Assembly: GCA_001643675.2 (NCBI GenBank)
Contig: LSRY02000016.1
Location: 124,001 to 188,000, forward strand
Direction: 5' to 3'
DNA: 64,000 nucleotides
Source: Monocercomonoides exilis
Lineage: Eukaryota > Preaxostyla > Oxymonadida > Polymastigidae
Below the pieces are notes generated by a model. That model was not told the DNA's origin. It did no database searches and saw nothing but the letters and a program-made list of their open reading frames with translations. The translations under genes and the position numbers were made by a program. Shown here piece by piece: positions 11,501-22,800 of the stretch. Positions within the stretch are counted from its first letter, which is position 1. Each line of letters opens with the position of its first letter.

Positions 11501-14500
11501 TATTATCATCATCTTCACTGATGCTATTTGAATCTACAGTTGAAATAAATCAATCACATTTCCGAGATACTTGCGCGCCAAGCAGTGTTAAAGGTGGGGC
11601 GTTAAGCGTTTATTTAAAAAAGGGTCAATGTTTTTCTTTGAATGAATCAAGTAGCAACAACTGTGAATGCTCAAATACATCTGGAAAAGGAGGTTTTGTA
11701 TACTTGAATGCGTTCCTTTCAATTCTTGAAGAGCCGTTTCTATTTAAGACATGCAGTTTTGAAGGAAATTCTGCATTTCTTGGGAAAAACATATTTTTAG
11801 AAGTTAACAATCTGAGTAAGTCTGTATCGATGAATACTTTAAATATAAATTTCGATGGCATGAATTACGATGAGAACCTTTTGATTGGAAACGACATAAT
11901 TTTTACCAAGCCTATAGATCTCCTTCACTTTTTCATCCCTCGTGTGTATTCTAATGTTTATCTTTCGACTGTAAGTTTCGATCTGATAGGCTGTGGAAGT
12001 GTGGATGTGCCGTGCAAATCATTCGGAAAGGCAATAAATCAAAGAGATATGAATCTTTCAGAATGGACAATTTATGTAGGAGATACTGCTATAATTAATG
12101 ATCACTTTAATCTTTCAAATTGCTTTTTAAAGCCTAAGTTGCAAGAAAACAATAAAGATAGTGTCAGATTTTATCTTCAATCTCACGCATCAACGGGAGA
12201 AGTTCCTTCAATGAGTAATGAAGGAAGTCTTTCATTTTTGGATATAGCCTTTCGAATAGAAGCTGTTGGAACAAATACTCTAAAAACAATTGTGATAAAT
12301 TCAGGTGATTTGCTTTCATTTGCTCATTGTTCTTTTGAAAATGTTGGAAATGAGGCGGATCAAAACGATTATTCTATCGTTATTATGAAGAAGGGAAAGC
12401 TTCAAATTGATGATATTTCGATTCAAAACAACAAGAACAAAAAAGATGCTTTTGTAATTTCATTTGGATGCGAATCTGCTTTTAATAATTTGGAGATTAT
12501 TTCAAGTTTTATCGATGAAGGAGGTGCTATTCGCATTGGTGCTGATCAAGAATCGTTTCATAATGAGCAAATAATAATTACACATATACTTATCAATGGA
12601 TCAACTTTCAGATCGATTGAAAGAAGCAACAAAGGAGCAAGTGTTATCCAGTCTGAAAAGGAAGGAGAGCAAGTTGATTTAAACATAAATGATACTTCTT
12701 TTGAATCTTGTTCTGCTCCTTCTTCAACAAGAGGAGGCGCAGTGATGTTTTCATTGCATGAAGGAAGATCTCTGAGGATTACCGACAGTACCTTTACGCA
12801 ATGCAATTGTAGTTACTCGAATGGAAGAGGAGGTGCATTGTTCATTTCAGCGAAATCTCACAAAGAGCTCGATTTTCTTTTAAATCGCGTATCTTTTGCG
12901 TATAATCTGGCTCATGTTGGCTGGAACGTATTTGTGGAATGCTATAACATATCCTCGCAGATCAATGAAACACAATTTAAACTCGATTTCAGAACAATTC
13001 CATCGCAGCTGCATTTGTTCTCTGGTTGTGATACAACAGATCACACTGATGATACAGATCTGATGCAGTTTATTACGATCTATCAGGATTCCACCATCGT
13101 AGTGTCAAATGCACCAAACAAATCTTCCACAAATTCGAGGCTATGCGGAAGTTACGAACAGCCTTGCATTTCTTTGGGTTATGCACTTGAACACTTGGTC
13201 CACACATTCGAGAGCAGGCTAATGATTGACCAGCAAACGTTCATTGAAAGCGAAATTGATTTGAAAAACCTTTCAATGCATGCGCTTAGCACAGAACAAA
13301 GCAATGTGAGTTTTTCATCAGATCTTTCGAAGACTCGTGATTCACTTTTGAACACATTCTCAAGAGTTATTATTGAATCCATTTCATTTAAGTTTTCTCC
13401 TCAGACGCATTTAATGCATAACGTTATTTTCTATGCTGTGAATGGATCTTTGAAGATTTTGTCATCCACATTTGAATCGACTGATTTGACTTCAATTGCT
13501 TTTGCTTCGCAATTATTTCGAATATCTGCAGCATCATTAATTATGGAAAAGGTCAGATACCAATTGTTATCGCTTCATTCTATTGTCAATTTTCAAGTTG
13601 AGAGTTCTTCATTAAGCATTTCGGACATTATATTATCCTCGCTCATCTTATCGGATAATGCAATAAACTTTTTCAAAATATCTGAAACGACATTCGTCAC
13701 CAATGTTAGAGTTTTTAACACCAGCCTGCTTGGAGGCTCAATCATTTATTTTCATTCTTCTGGCAATGCACATCTTGAGGTTAGCAAACACACAAGAACA
13801 TCTTTTTCTCTTCTAAATTTTGCAAACATTTCATCTGCTGGTCCATCTGGTTGTGCTGTTTTTATCGAAAAGTTAACTGACGCTCCTCTTGACATAATTA
13901 ATTGTTCTTTCAACAATTGTTCTTCATCGAGTGAAAAAGGGAATACAATTTCAATTCATTCTTCAAAAGATATTTTGTTCTCATCGTGCTCTATCAGCGG
14001 AAGCAATGACCTCCCAGAAACGGATGAGAAAAATCATGAAACGAATGAAAAATTTGGAGAAATATGCAAATGGAGCGGATCTCTTGTGGATGCAGTGAAC
14101 AGCTCTGTTGCGTTGAAAGATACAACAATCGAAAATTCATCTACTGGAGGCATGACCATTTCTGGAGGGAATATACTTGTTGAAAAAGGAGAATTTATAA
14201 ATAACAGCCCGTCAGTAGAGAAGTATCCATCTGTTCGCAGAAACATCATCTGCGCAGATTCTGGAGAATTGAATGTTATCAGCTATAAAAATGGAGATGG
14301 ATTAATGAACGATACATCATTTTGGATTCTGAATGAAGGATGCCAACTGAAAGGAATTATCAGTGATGTGTCTTCAGTTTTGTTTATTCCTTCTCTTCGT
14401 CATGTGAAGGCTGTTGAAGAAGACGATGTGTTGAAACTTAATTGCACAGGATCTCTTCTTTTGCCTTGTGGACTATCTTTGCTCTTCATCACGAAAGTGG

Positions 14501-16110
14501 AAGATCTTCATATTAAAGAAAACTATACTTTCGGAGATGAGGATTATGTTTCAGAAACGGAAGTACATGCAAATATTCCATCATCAGCAATTTCTTCTGC
14601 ACCTGCAGAAGCTGAAGTTTTTATTTCAATTCAATTTGGTGGGCTTTCATCATCATCAACAACAGCACAATGGATTTTAAAGAACAAGACAGAAGTGCAG
14701 ACAAATTTAACAGACAATATTGTTAAAGGAGAAAAGAGTTCAAGTTCATTGTGGATAATAATTGTGATAGTGATGTCAGTAATCCTTTTTATTATTCTGA
14801 TAATTGCGGTTGCTTTTATTGTTCGGTGGAAGAAAGCAAAGAGAAGAACAGAAGAGCTTGAGGTGATCGTGGAAGATACAGTGAGGAAGGATCCAAAGCT
14901 GATTGAGATGATGACGATGGAGATGTCGCCAGAGGAGCAATGGCGAAGAACAAAAAGGGAGGAAGCGAAAAAGAATGAAGAGAGGATTAAGAAGAGAGTG
15001 TACGAGAAAACAATTCAGCATTCAGAATCATCAGAGTATTTGTTGAGCGAGAGCGGTTCAACTGAATACATCCTTGGGAGAGATTCAGACAAGATTCCAG
15101 AATGGGTGCTGGAGAAAGTTGATGAGAAGGAAGAAGATGTTATTTCAAGGAAGCGAACTCCATCACCATCCATTTCATCCACTTCAACCACAGACACTTC
15201 AGATACAGAATCCACATTTGTTCGATCAGAGAGTCTGTGCCCAACCACGTCATCCATGTCGAATCTGGTGGATGCAATGGCATGCTCATCGCCACATGAG
15301 AAGCTGATTGTGGACCTTAGGGATTCGCTGTTCATGTTGCTTCACGGAAGGAACGAGAAGAAAGAAATGGCAATTGACACTCTTCAGGAGAGAGAGCAAA
15401 CAGCTGCTCAAATCCTGTTCTGGGTGGCTAATCTCGCGCTCCACTCATTTGATGAAATGGATAATCCTCTTTCTTCACTTGCCAATCTCAGTCCTCACAT
15501 TGTTCTGTTCTCCGAGCATATGGTCATCGCCATTGCTATGCACTCTGATTGTTCTTCAGACTCAGATTCATCTTCCATCTCTTCTGCCTCGACAATTGTT
15601 TCATCCTCCTCTGATCAGAAATCCTCAAATAGAAATGGAAAAAGTTCACCACCACCTTCATCTGCATTTGAGGATGATGAAGACAACAGGAAGGAGTGTA
15701 TGAGATGGAAGGCACCAGAGCTGATGATTAACAGAAATGCAACAGCTTCAAAAAAAACAGTTTCATTCTCGATTGGGATGATGCTTTGGGAATGTCTAAC
15801 ACTCCAAATCCCATTTGGAGAATATGAGGCAGAGGTTGCTGGACAGAAGATTGTCAACGGAGAGAGGCCAAGCTTGGAAGCAATTGATTCTTCTACTTAT
15901 TTTGAGTCAGTTAGATCCTGCTTATCAGAAAATTATGATGACAGACAAAGCTTAATTAGATTGAAACGAGAATTTATTCAGCACTTCCCAGCTGGTGCTG
16001 TGATAATGACAGTATCCGATGCCGTCGACTTTGCAATCAGCGGCAGAGATAAAAAGAGTGACTACGCTTCGACAGAAGCTGAAGATTTGTCATGTAGTTC
16101 CTTTTTTTAA
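8572..16110 (+). CDS. Secreted beta-helix receptor with cytoplasmic pseudokinase domain
   Basis: The 2,512-residue type I membrane protein starts at ATG 8572 with a signal peptide (hydrophobic IFVFCVIVCLYEA, residues 4-16). About 2,000 extracellular residues follow, rich in Asn, Ser and Cys. They contain recurrent GGA-[IV]-Y / GGG motifs (SGGAIYADN, FGGAVYF, YGGGMYL, RGGALFI) after NCSF/ECSA-type strands, the look of right-handed parallel beta-helix (pectin-lyase-like/POMP) repeats. One transmembrane helix lies near residues 2060-2083 and is followed by basic residues. The cytoplasmic part keeps only the late half of a kinase fold: RWKAPELM, VSFSIGMMLWECLTLQIPFG and a DDRQSLIRL remnant. I see no Lys of the VAIK motif, no HRD and no DFG, so it is predicted inactive. 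This architecture is a known oxymonad gene family. The ligand is unknown. Confidence 0.85.
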   Translation: MKRCIFVFCVIVCLYEAKCDEHNCCSIISAKVDATNSTVDFHFHTFINLPHSPIIRCRKSSRISFKNSLLRNCIDVECLLEINEGLIDCSNISFSHSGRPTNVFPSFALSPFQWSNFILQYSAITNLVVEDYSYLFKGMFAYNSMKFNCFSNISSNFLPKQNEKNESLVSSISLETIIKCSNFRRADENLNWIMPTQRSQYKLLKALNSTFVECKHSLNSGTREMLNETTILNDCSWSDCSAEGLTVKEANGGAIYLYGNGTADLSINNCTFSNCSSLNSGGAIYADNVGTINVNESRFMQCQAGNFGGSISVRDIQTKYSYCFNNFENCTALIFGGAVYFKNYTANNQVNMNVAKNCSSSSYGGGFMHHDSDYPAPFFNTLTMNCSSITGGGLYLFFQKIPQNSEIQLFFFCAFFNNTAESGNDIRLYNKDNLTDELNPTVGCLTTSVENQVCMWATEEEIVNWIPTTLESRLVNFENGLDIDVCGLEIKKCRTIGFTVTQARPSTNFSIILESALIKETQIIIGENIVCISRKNETFVPEIECCSTNGSFFQVGTGSLKIENIVIVLSQNASPEITIFHSTNSGELIIHNCIIKGSCPPTSNSLTAAIFSGCNSKTEIGMCNVSSFFLSGKPVFDIKPCSLQAPSLNISNTTFSDISRKTGSGCIFEKVIESDELFSVNDVIIEDCTTEDGNGGGFWIESNYGSSLRIGVSEKETSFSRCSCKNLLPGNGYGGGMYLKFDKGASDFIVTSTSFTECSASKGGSNIFIECWCLKELINATSLNFSREDMLNRDLMGFEEGNENAPIELEAFFVEFNGTGYVCGDNGCDFSGCGTYSYPCASLSHLISLRFELIDRNIIINSIVTLEEAIEMNDFECEMTGVTTTTQFDVYPSSSISSGNVISIRNNANLINLCFSLHPSFSSASAFIKFVPSIEEDKLLRIFSCSFSGISGSEISYAIISSTNGKITISECTLSELLSSSSLMLFESTVEINQSHFRDTCAPSSVKGGALSVYLKKGQCFSLNESSSNNCECSNTSGKGGFVYLNAFLSILEEPFLFKTCSFEGNSAFLGKNIFLEVNNLSKSVSMNTLNINFDGMNYDENLLIGNDIIFTKPIDLLHFFIPRVYSNVYLSTVSFDLIGCGSVDVPCKSFGKAINQRDMNLSEWTIYVGDTAIINDHFNLSNCFLKPKLQENNKDSVRFYLQSHASTGEVPSMSNEGSLSFLDIAFRIEAVGTNTLKTIVINSGDLLSFAHCSFENVGNEADQNDYSIVIMKKGKLQIDDISIQNNKNKKDAFVISFGCESAFNNLEIISSFIDEGGAIRIGADQESFHNEQIIITHILINGSTFRSIERSNKGASVIQSEKEGEQVDLNINDTSFESCSAPSSTRGGAVMFSLHEGRSLRITDSTFTQCNCSYSNGRGGALFISAKSHKELDFLLNRVSFAYNLAHVGWNVFVECYNISSQINETQFKLDFRTIPSQLHLFSGCDTTDHTDDTDLMQFITIYQDSTIVVSNAPNKSSTNSRLCGSYEQPCISLGYALEHLVHTFESRLMIDQQTFIESEIDLKNLSMHALSTEQSNVSFSSDLSKTRDSLLNTFSRVIIESISFKFSPQTHLMHNVIFYAVNGSLKILSSTFESTDLTSIAFASQLFRISAASLIMEKVRYQLLSLHSIVNFQVESSSLSISDIILSSLILSDNAINFFKISETTFVTNVRVFNTSLLGGSIIYFHSSGNAHLEVSKHTRTSFSLLNFANISSAGPSGCAVFIEKLTDAPLDIINCSFNNCSSSSEKGNTISIHSSKDILFSSCSISGSNDLPETDEKNHETNEKFGEICKWSGSLVDAVNSSVALKDTTIENSSTGGMTISGGNILVEKGEFINNSPSVEKYPSVRRNIICADSGELNVISYKNGDGLMNDTSFWILNEGCQLKGIISDVSSVLFIPSLRHVKAVEEDDVLKLNCTGSLLLPCGLSLLFITKVEDLHIKENYTFGDEDYVSETEVHANIPSSAISSAPAEAEVFISIQFGGLSSSSTTAQWILKNKTEVQTNLTDNIVKGEKSSSSLWIIIVIVMSVILFIILIIAVAFIVRWKKAKRRTEELEVIVEDTVRKDPKLIEMMTMEMSPEEQWRRTKREEAKKNEERIKKRVYEKTIQHSESSEYLLSESGSTEYILGRDSDKIPEWVLEKVDEKEEDVISRKRTPSPSISSTSTTDTSDTESTFVRSESLCPTTSSMSNLVDAMACSSPHEKLIVDLRDSLFMLLHGRNEKKEMAIDTLQEREQTAAQILFWVANLALHSFDEMDNPLSSLANLSPHIVLFSEHMVIAIAMHSDCSSDSDSSSISSASTIVSSSSDQKSSNRNGKSSPPPSSAFEDDEDNRKECMRWKAPELMINRNATASKKTVSFSIGMMLWECLTLQIPFGEYEAEVAGQKIVNGERPSLEAIDSSTYFESVRSCLSENYDDRQSLIRLKREFIQHFPAGAVIMTVSDAVDFAISGRDKKSDYASTEAEDLSCSSFF

Positions 16111-16913
16111 AATGAAAAGATGAATTTTTTGCAGTTATACTCAGATTAAGTTATTGTAATTTCTGATAAAATTATTTTGGATTTAGAACTATTAGTCTTT
16201 GTGATGGAGAATTCATTCGTTTGTTTGTTTAGAATTTTCAAAAAATTTTCGTTTATTAGCTTTTGAAACACCTTTTGCTGATTGATTTGTTGTAATATTA
16301 GACTTCTAATCTCTTTTTTTTTGGAAGGAAAATTTGAATTTAGTACTGATTATTTTTCTTTCAAAAAAAGTTTTCAGTGTTTGTTTTCATTTCACCTTAG
16401 TGATTATCTTCTCTCTCAAATTTTGTATATATTTTTTCGTTCATAACATTTTTTATCTGTATTCAATTTCTGTTGTGATATCATTAACTGTTACAAATTT
16501 TTAATTAAAATTGAATTATTGTAATAAATAGAAAACTTCTTTTCATGAGATTACATTAATTTTTTGAACATGAATTAATAGTTGAAATGCACGATCATCT
16601 CATTTCAGAATTGGCAATGACTAATATGACATTTGAACTTATTTGGAGAAGATGATTATTCAGATTTTGAATGATTAAACACTTATGTCTTATAACCATC
16701 ATTCGGTTCAAGGCAATTTTATATTTATTCATTGACAATTGGGATGAATGAAATAGAAAAAGATTCATTATTATTATTTTCAAAATTTCCATTTAACCAT
16801 TATCATGTTTATCTGATTGCAAATTAATCTTTTATAGTTTTTTAGAATGAGAAATGTCATACGGTTATGAAAATAATGCGGTATCAATTGCATTTTTAAG
16901 GTCTTTATGATTT
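16111..16913. other. Intergenic, no gene recognised
   Basis: The region is AT-rich and has no open frame above about 65 codons and no recognised element. It may hold an unidentified first exon of the downstream gene. Confidence 0.6.
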
Positions 16914-18953
16914 TTGTTTTCTGCTTGTATTCTACTTCCTCGTTGCCGTTTTATTCTGAAGATTCTTTCACATGAATTATCCAGTGAGCTTTTCCAAAAA
17001 GAATTATCACAAAAAAGTTATGATGAAAAAAGCATAAAGTTTGCTTTCGGAGATAGGCAGGAGGAAGCAAAATCCCCATTTCAGAAAATAATTGTTGAAC
17101 AAGAACATATTTTACAAAACCCTTTTTATGGTCTTTCGAAATACAGCTCCGAAACATCAGCAAGCAGTTTTTTTTCTTCAACTCCTTTTATTGAGATTGA
17201 CAAAAAGAGTTTTAAGCCAGAAGACGAAATTGGACATGACAAAGGCATTTACCAAAAAAGCTTGCAAAAGGACAGCAGCGCTTCTAGTTATTTGTCAAAT
17301 GAATTTTTTAATGACACTACTTCTTCAAGAGAAATGGATAGATGTTCTCAATCGTCGAGAAGTGCATCTCACTATTTTTTGAGAACAGATGAAAGTTACA
17401 ATTATATAAGAAAGGAACGGTTCAAGGAAAATAATGATGTGAATCACTCGCTTCCATTCGATATTAATAAATTTAGTTGTGGACATACGAAAAATTTGCA
17501 TTGGAAAGATGGAACAACCATTTCTGCCTTTGATAACAGCATTAATTGTACTGAAAGTGAAAATGAATTTGGAGATATCGATATTGCAAAAGACACAATG
17601 AAAATGAGCTCTAAAATGTATAAAAGCTATGAAAGTCCGGAGGCAATTCTCAGAGAAGTTATTGATAGTTTGCGCTTTAAGTGGAAGACAGATGATTCAA
17701 AGCTTTCTGAAAAAAGGGGAAGTTGGAGTCAGTTGCTCGCAGATGGCAGTACAACTACGAAGCGCATACTAAAAAAGAAAGAAAGAAATCTTGTTGATGA
17801 AAACGTGTTGAAGATTGTTCGGCAACAGATTGCGGAAGCAGTCGAAATGAAGCTGAAATATGGAGTTTGGGTAAAAAAGGACTGGATATTGAGCGATTGG
17901 GAGCAAGAGATGTGGAACAAAGCGGAACGAAGCATGAATGCCGATGAAATCCGTGATTGCTACGATGTTGAAAAGGGATGCGCTGCTGATTTGACAATGG
18001 AAGAGATTAAACAGGAACTTCACGAAGCCTTGGAACTTGGCAATGAGAAGAATAGGAAAGAATTAAACGATCTTTTTGCAATCAAAGAGAAAGAAATGGA
18101 AGACGAGGAAAGAATAGCTTCAAAAAGTTGGAAGGGGGGCAAAGATGAATTATGCGGTAAAAACCATGAAGAGCACAACATTACAAACAAAAAAGAAAAC
18201 GAAGACGTAACTAATGAACATCGGAAAATGTTTATTGGAGGAATAAAACAAAATGAGCAATTGACAAGAAACCACAAAATTTCCCGCATTAAATTCACTC
18301 TCGCAAGCACTTGTCGCAATGGACTGTATCAAAAGGAACCACTCTGCACACGTTCTGAAAAGACAGTAGATTTTTCTTACCAGCAAAGTACAGATGCACG
18401 TCAAATACATGATAGAAGAAATTATACCATTGTACCAGCTTATGATAACAAAAAAGGAAGCAATTATTTTATGTTCTCCGCAATTCCAGAGAATGAAATG
18501 GAAGAGGCATCATTTTCTATTGCAAATAAAGGGAAAAAACTACCAATATTTTGCGGTAAAGGGGTTGTTTCTATTGATGAAATTAGAGGAATAGACAACG
18601 ATTCGAAACTTGAACTCTATATCATTCAAAGACAGACTAAAAGCAGAGAGATCTTACCTTTAGAAAATGAGGACGAAGAGAAAGTGCTTATTACATCATT
18701 TTTCGGATGTATGCATTATCACAGACCAATCTTATGCGATAGCATTCATCAAAATGATAAAGATTGTTGTTATTCAAGGATGAAATTTGGTAATAGTAAT
18801 CTATTTTTGAATTGTAGAAAAGAAAAATCAAATATGATGCGAAAAAAGCTTATTGACCGAATTCGAATCGAAAAGAAAATGATAATGATAAGAGGTATTG
18901 ATGTATTTATATTTCCTTCTTCGCGCCCTCCACTTCTTGCTAAACCTCATTGA
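16914..18953 (+). CDS. Hypothetical protein with charged helical segment, start unresolved
   Basis: The frame is open from just after a TGA at 16908 to the TGA ending at 18953 (about 680 codons). The earliest in-frame ATG is near 17333, yet the reading before it has normal coding character. A short upstream exon is therefore likely, but I could not place it. I do not recognise the family. Residues about 230-410 are charged and probably helical (YKSYESPEAILREVID, WVKKDWILSDWEQEMW, GAADLTMEEIKQELHEALEL-type segments). The flanks are Ser- and Lys-rich and look disordered. There are no membrane segments. It is convergent with the kinase/caspase gene. Confidence 0.7.
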   Translation: MFSACILLPRCRFILKILSHELSSELFQKELSQKSYDEKSIKFAFGDRQEEAKSPFQKIIVEQEHILQNPFYGLSKYSSETSASSFFSSTPFIEIDKKSFKPEDEIGHDKGIYQKSLQKDSSASSYLSNEFFNDTTSSREMDRCSQSSRSASHYFLRTDESYNYIRKERFKENNDVNHSLPFDINKFSCGHTKNLHWKDGTTISAFDNSINCTESENEFGDIDIAKDTMKMSSKMYKSYESPEAILREVIDSLRFKWKTDDSKLSEKRGSWSQLLADGSTTTKRILKKKERNLVDENVLKIVRQQIAEAVEMKLKYGVWVKKDWILSDWEQEMWNKAERSMNADEIRDCYDVEKGCAADLTMEEIKQELHEALELGNEKNRKELNDLFAIKEKEMEDEERIASKSWKGGKDELCGKNHEEHNITNKKENEDVTNEHRKMFIGGIKQNEQLTRNHKISRIKFTLASTCRNGLYQKEPLCTRSEKTVDFSYQQSTDARQIHDRRNYTIVPAYDNKKGSNYFMFSAIPENEMEEASFSIANKGKKLPIFCGKGVVSIDEIRGIDNDSKLELYIIQRQTKSREILPLENEDEEKVLITSFFGCMHYHRPILCDSIHQNDKDCCYSRMKFGNSNLFLNCRKEKSNMMRKKLIDRIRIEKKMIMIRGIDVFIFPSSRPPLLAKPH

Positions 18954-19873
18954 TAATCGAAATGCTATTGGTTTGGATTAAGTGTGATTTGATAATTATT
19001 TTAAACAGAAATTTGAAACACACAATGAAATTGCATTCTTTTTTGAATCTTTCGTCAAAGCAAAATAGCTTTTAGGAAATTTCCCTTTTAATCCGAATGA
19101 TACACCAAAAACAATTCAAAATGCGAATTTTTGCAATTGAATTGTTAATTTCAAATACTTTCAATTTTTAATATATTTAATGAAAGAAATACATTTAAGA
19201 GAAAAAAATAAAAATTTTCGAATTATTTTCTCACTCGTAAAGTTTATTTCAAAGTCATAATAATTCCAATGATTTTGCAAATTTTGATTTTTGAAAAAAG
19301 TTTCATGTCGCAACTAAAAATGATCACTTGGACATCAGTCATTATTTCGAATACAAAAATGAAACATAATATTAATTTCTTAAAATAAGTTTTTTGGGAT
19401 TAATATGTGTTTATTCAAAAATTCAATAGCATAACATTAGAATATATTGCTTAATTAATTATCTATCTTGTTGAAATGAAGATAGAATAACAAAAATAAA
19501 ACCTGAAAAGAAGAAAAGTTTAACTTCGATGTGATTGCTTAAACCTTATGATTAAAGATATTCACTGAATAGCCAGCAATACAATAATCATAAAATATGA
19601 ATGAATAAATAAAATTCTTTAACTCTTGAAAAACTGAAAATACAGTTGAAAAAATGAAAAGAAAAGAAAAAAGAAAATAATTCGCAAAAACTAACATTTC
19701 TAGTTACGATTCACAGGCCACAAGCTCGTATAAAGCCGCAGTCAGTGTTGAAATAAAAGAAAAGTTGACAAAAAAAAAAAAAAGAAACATTAATCAAATT
19801 AAAGTCCTACTGAAAATACGAATCAAAAAAGATCTGGAAAATACATTACATATTCAAAAAGGACGCCACAAAT
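18954..19873. other. Intergenic between convergent genes
   Basis: The 920 bp are very AT-rich and hold the two 3' ends. I see no coding potential, RNA gene or repeat here. Confidence 0.65.
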
Positions 19874-22800
19874 TTATCCTTTCTTTTCTATATTTGGCAG
19901 AATTGATTGTTCCATCAATCCTTCTTTTGTTGCGGTTATTTGAACGTTTTGCTCTCGATCTTGAATGCCATCAAGACGCTGTTTAAGTTCTGAGAAAGAC
20001 ACATTTGGCTCTTTCTGCATAATTTCAATCATATGCTTTGAAAGCCATCCTGTTTGTGTTCCATCACCAAACGTAAGTTGTATTGCTGATTGATCGGCAG
20101 CAGAAGCGCCAATGTGAATGGCATTGAGTAGCTGCTTGTCTCTCCGCACATTTCTAAGCTTTACCATTTTATCAAGATTGAACAACGAGCCTGCATGGCA
20201 GCACTCAGAGATTAGTACGATTCGAGTGTTTATGGATGCTTTGTTGAGGATGAGATCGAACAAACACCAATCAATCACCATTCCTGAAAACACACCTCGT
20301 GCTGTCGATTGAAAAGGAAAACAATCAGAGAAGAGAGATGAGGACAAAGAAGTATCTGCTTGCGAAGATGAAGCACTCAATGCAGTCTTGTTTGCATCAG
20401 TCATTTCCGTTGTGTTCAATTGAGCCTGCTCTTCTTTTTTTGGAAATGAATAAAATGAACTCTTCCCTGTTTCATTTAATCCTGTCGGATCTGAAATTTG
20501 CCCTCCATGTCCAGAAAAGTATTGAACAAATTCTTTTCCAGAATGATCAACAAGATATTCCATCCACCGATAATACTCAGCTGCTGAACTGTCACACGAA
20601 TAAAAGACCACAAACCCCCTGCTTTTCAACAATTCGGCAATTAATATTCCATCAGTTAGAGGGCCGATTCCCAAACTATTCGATTTTCCTTCATAAGGAT
20701 TGAGAAACAAAGCAGCTAAACGAGAAAATCGAAGTGTTTTTGGAAGTTGTGTTTCGCAAATGCGCTTCAGATTGATGCATCCCAAAGAATCCAAACGCTC
20801 GAGGTATTTTGAATGCTCAGTGAAAGAATAATCAAAAGGCTTTTTCAGAAATGCGAGTAAATTCACCCATTGCTTTTTTTGTTGTTCTCTTTCTATTTTG
20901 GAGGGCGATGCATTTGCTGTTGTTGGTTTCCGTTGAGAAGAACACTGTGCGGAAAGAAGAGGCTTTGCAGATGGTGAAGAGTTTTGAGAGCAATTACTGC
21001 CATGCGTTTTCATTGATGTTGCACTTGCATCTGAAGCGGCAGAACCTAAAACTCTTTGGCAAAGCTGATCAGTTAAATCACTGACTTGAATTTCTCTCTC
21101 TTTTCCTTCAAGACATCGAATAATTGGAGTTTTTAGCAATGCTGAGTTTGTCGTTGTTATTTGAGGATGCATTGAATCTTCCAAAGATCGATTCAAATAC
21201 TGCAAGATATCTTTCCATTGAATTTCAACGTGCTTTTCAAGAATAGAAATAAAACTGAAAAAAAATGAATCGAAATAATCGTCATTTGAATAACCCATCA
21301 TGGACAATCCTTCTTCAGATGAACAAGCGCTGATATGGATTGCATTCCAACGTGTTGCTCTTTCAATCATCAGCATCTCATCATTTTCATATTCCCTGCT
21401 CAATCCATCCTTTGAAAACTTTTCTCCTTCTTCAAGAAGAAATACATCGCCAGCATAAGAAGCTAGAGTTACAAGGACAATTCGTGCACCAGCACAATGA
21501 GGGTTCTTTTTAAACAGCTTGTGCAGAACATCCTCTGCGAGATAATCTTCTCCATTTCCAAGAAGAGGCTTTCTCATCCCTTTCCCAAAGAAAGTTGTTG
21601 TTGTTGCAGTATCAAGCCCAGCTTGAATAGCTTCCTTTTTCCATTTATCTTTTTCGTCTTCAGGCATAAAGCAAAGGGCTTTCTTTTTCTTTTTTTCTTT
21701 ATTGTTCGTAGTTATTGCAACAACTTCTCCAATAAAAATTGATGCCAATTCTTTTTTTACAGTTCGTAGAAGCCATTCCATCCAGTGATAATACTCAGTT
21801 GCAGTGGGATTCACAAAATACAGCACTCGATATCCTCTCTTTTGGTAAAGCCGGGCAGTTTGAATTGCTTGATTCATCTTCTCTTTAATCCTTGTTTCTG
21901 GAGAAACCAAACGTTTTTCAGATTCCTGTGGTGCTGCTTGTGGAGATGAGGTCGAAGCAGTAGTCGATGCTGAAGAAGAAGTCGATGCGGAAGAAGACTT
22001 GTTGATAGAATCACGAAACTAAGACATATCATTCGTGGCAGCTGCTGGCACAACAAGGAAAATTGCGCAAACATATCTGAGTGAAATTGATGGGAATGTT
22101 TTTGGAGTTATACGATCGAGATTGAAGAAGCCTTCAAAATCAAGACGCTGCAAAAATGGATTCAATACAGTAAAATATTTCACAGGCTTCTTCATTTCGA
22201 ATGAAAACTTTATAAAGCGAGATAATTGGTCTTTGGAAGTGTCAGGAGAAGAGAATGAAGTATGACGAATGAGAAGTTGTTCCATATCGTTCAAGTCGTC
22301 ATACACATCGTCTTCTTCTTCTTCAGGCGAAGTTTGCTTCGGAGAACCCATCAAATTCAAATAAAACTTGTTTGTGATATCGCTAAGTTGAAGCTCCCTT
22401 TGAGATTTTGAGAGTCGGCAAACAATTTTACTCTCAAGTAATTCATCAGCTGTTGCAGATAATTGCGGGTGCTGATCGAGTGGCATTAGTGGCTGAAGCG
22501 AGCTTAGCAGCTGTTTCCAATTGAGTTCCATATTTGCATCAAGCAGCTCAACAAATTTCAAAGCAAATGAATCAATAGATGAATCTTTGGTTATCACAAA
22601 GTTGGCAGTTTCCCCAATATTGCAAGAGCTAATGTGAACAATTTTTGGTATTTGTTTGCGAGATTTATTTAAAAGTCCTTCAGAGTTATGCTGATTGTCT
22701 GTTGCTAGTTTTGAAGTAAATTGTCTAAGATTATAAATATCGCCACCAGATGGCGCAGAAGTAATAAAAGTCAGCTTTGCAACTGAGTTTCTTGAATTTT

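Noticed and set aside
22019-22054. Intron ending in TCTTAG that would remove the in-frame TAG of the caspase gene
   Set aside because: A GTTGTG...TCTTAG intron of 36 nt would keep frame, but it is shorter than any other intron here and would remove residues (VPAAATND) that match the other repeats.
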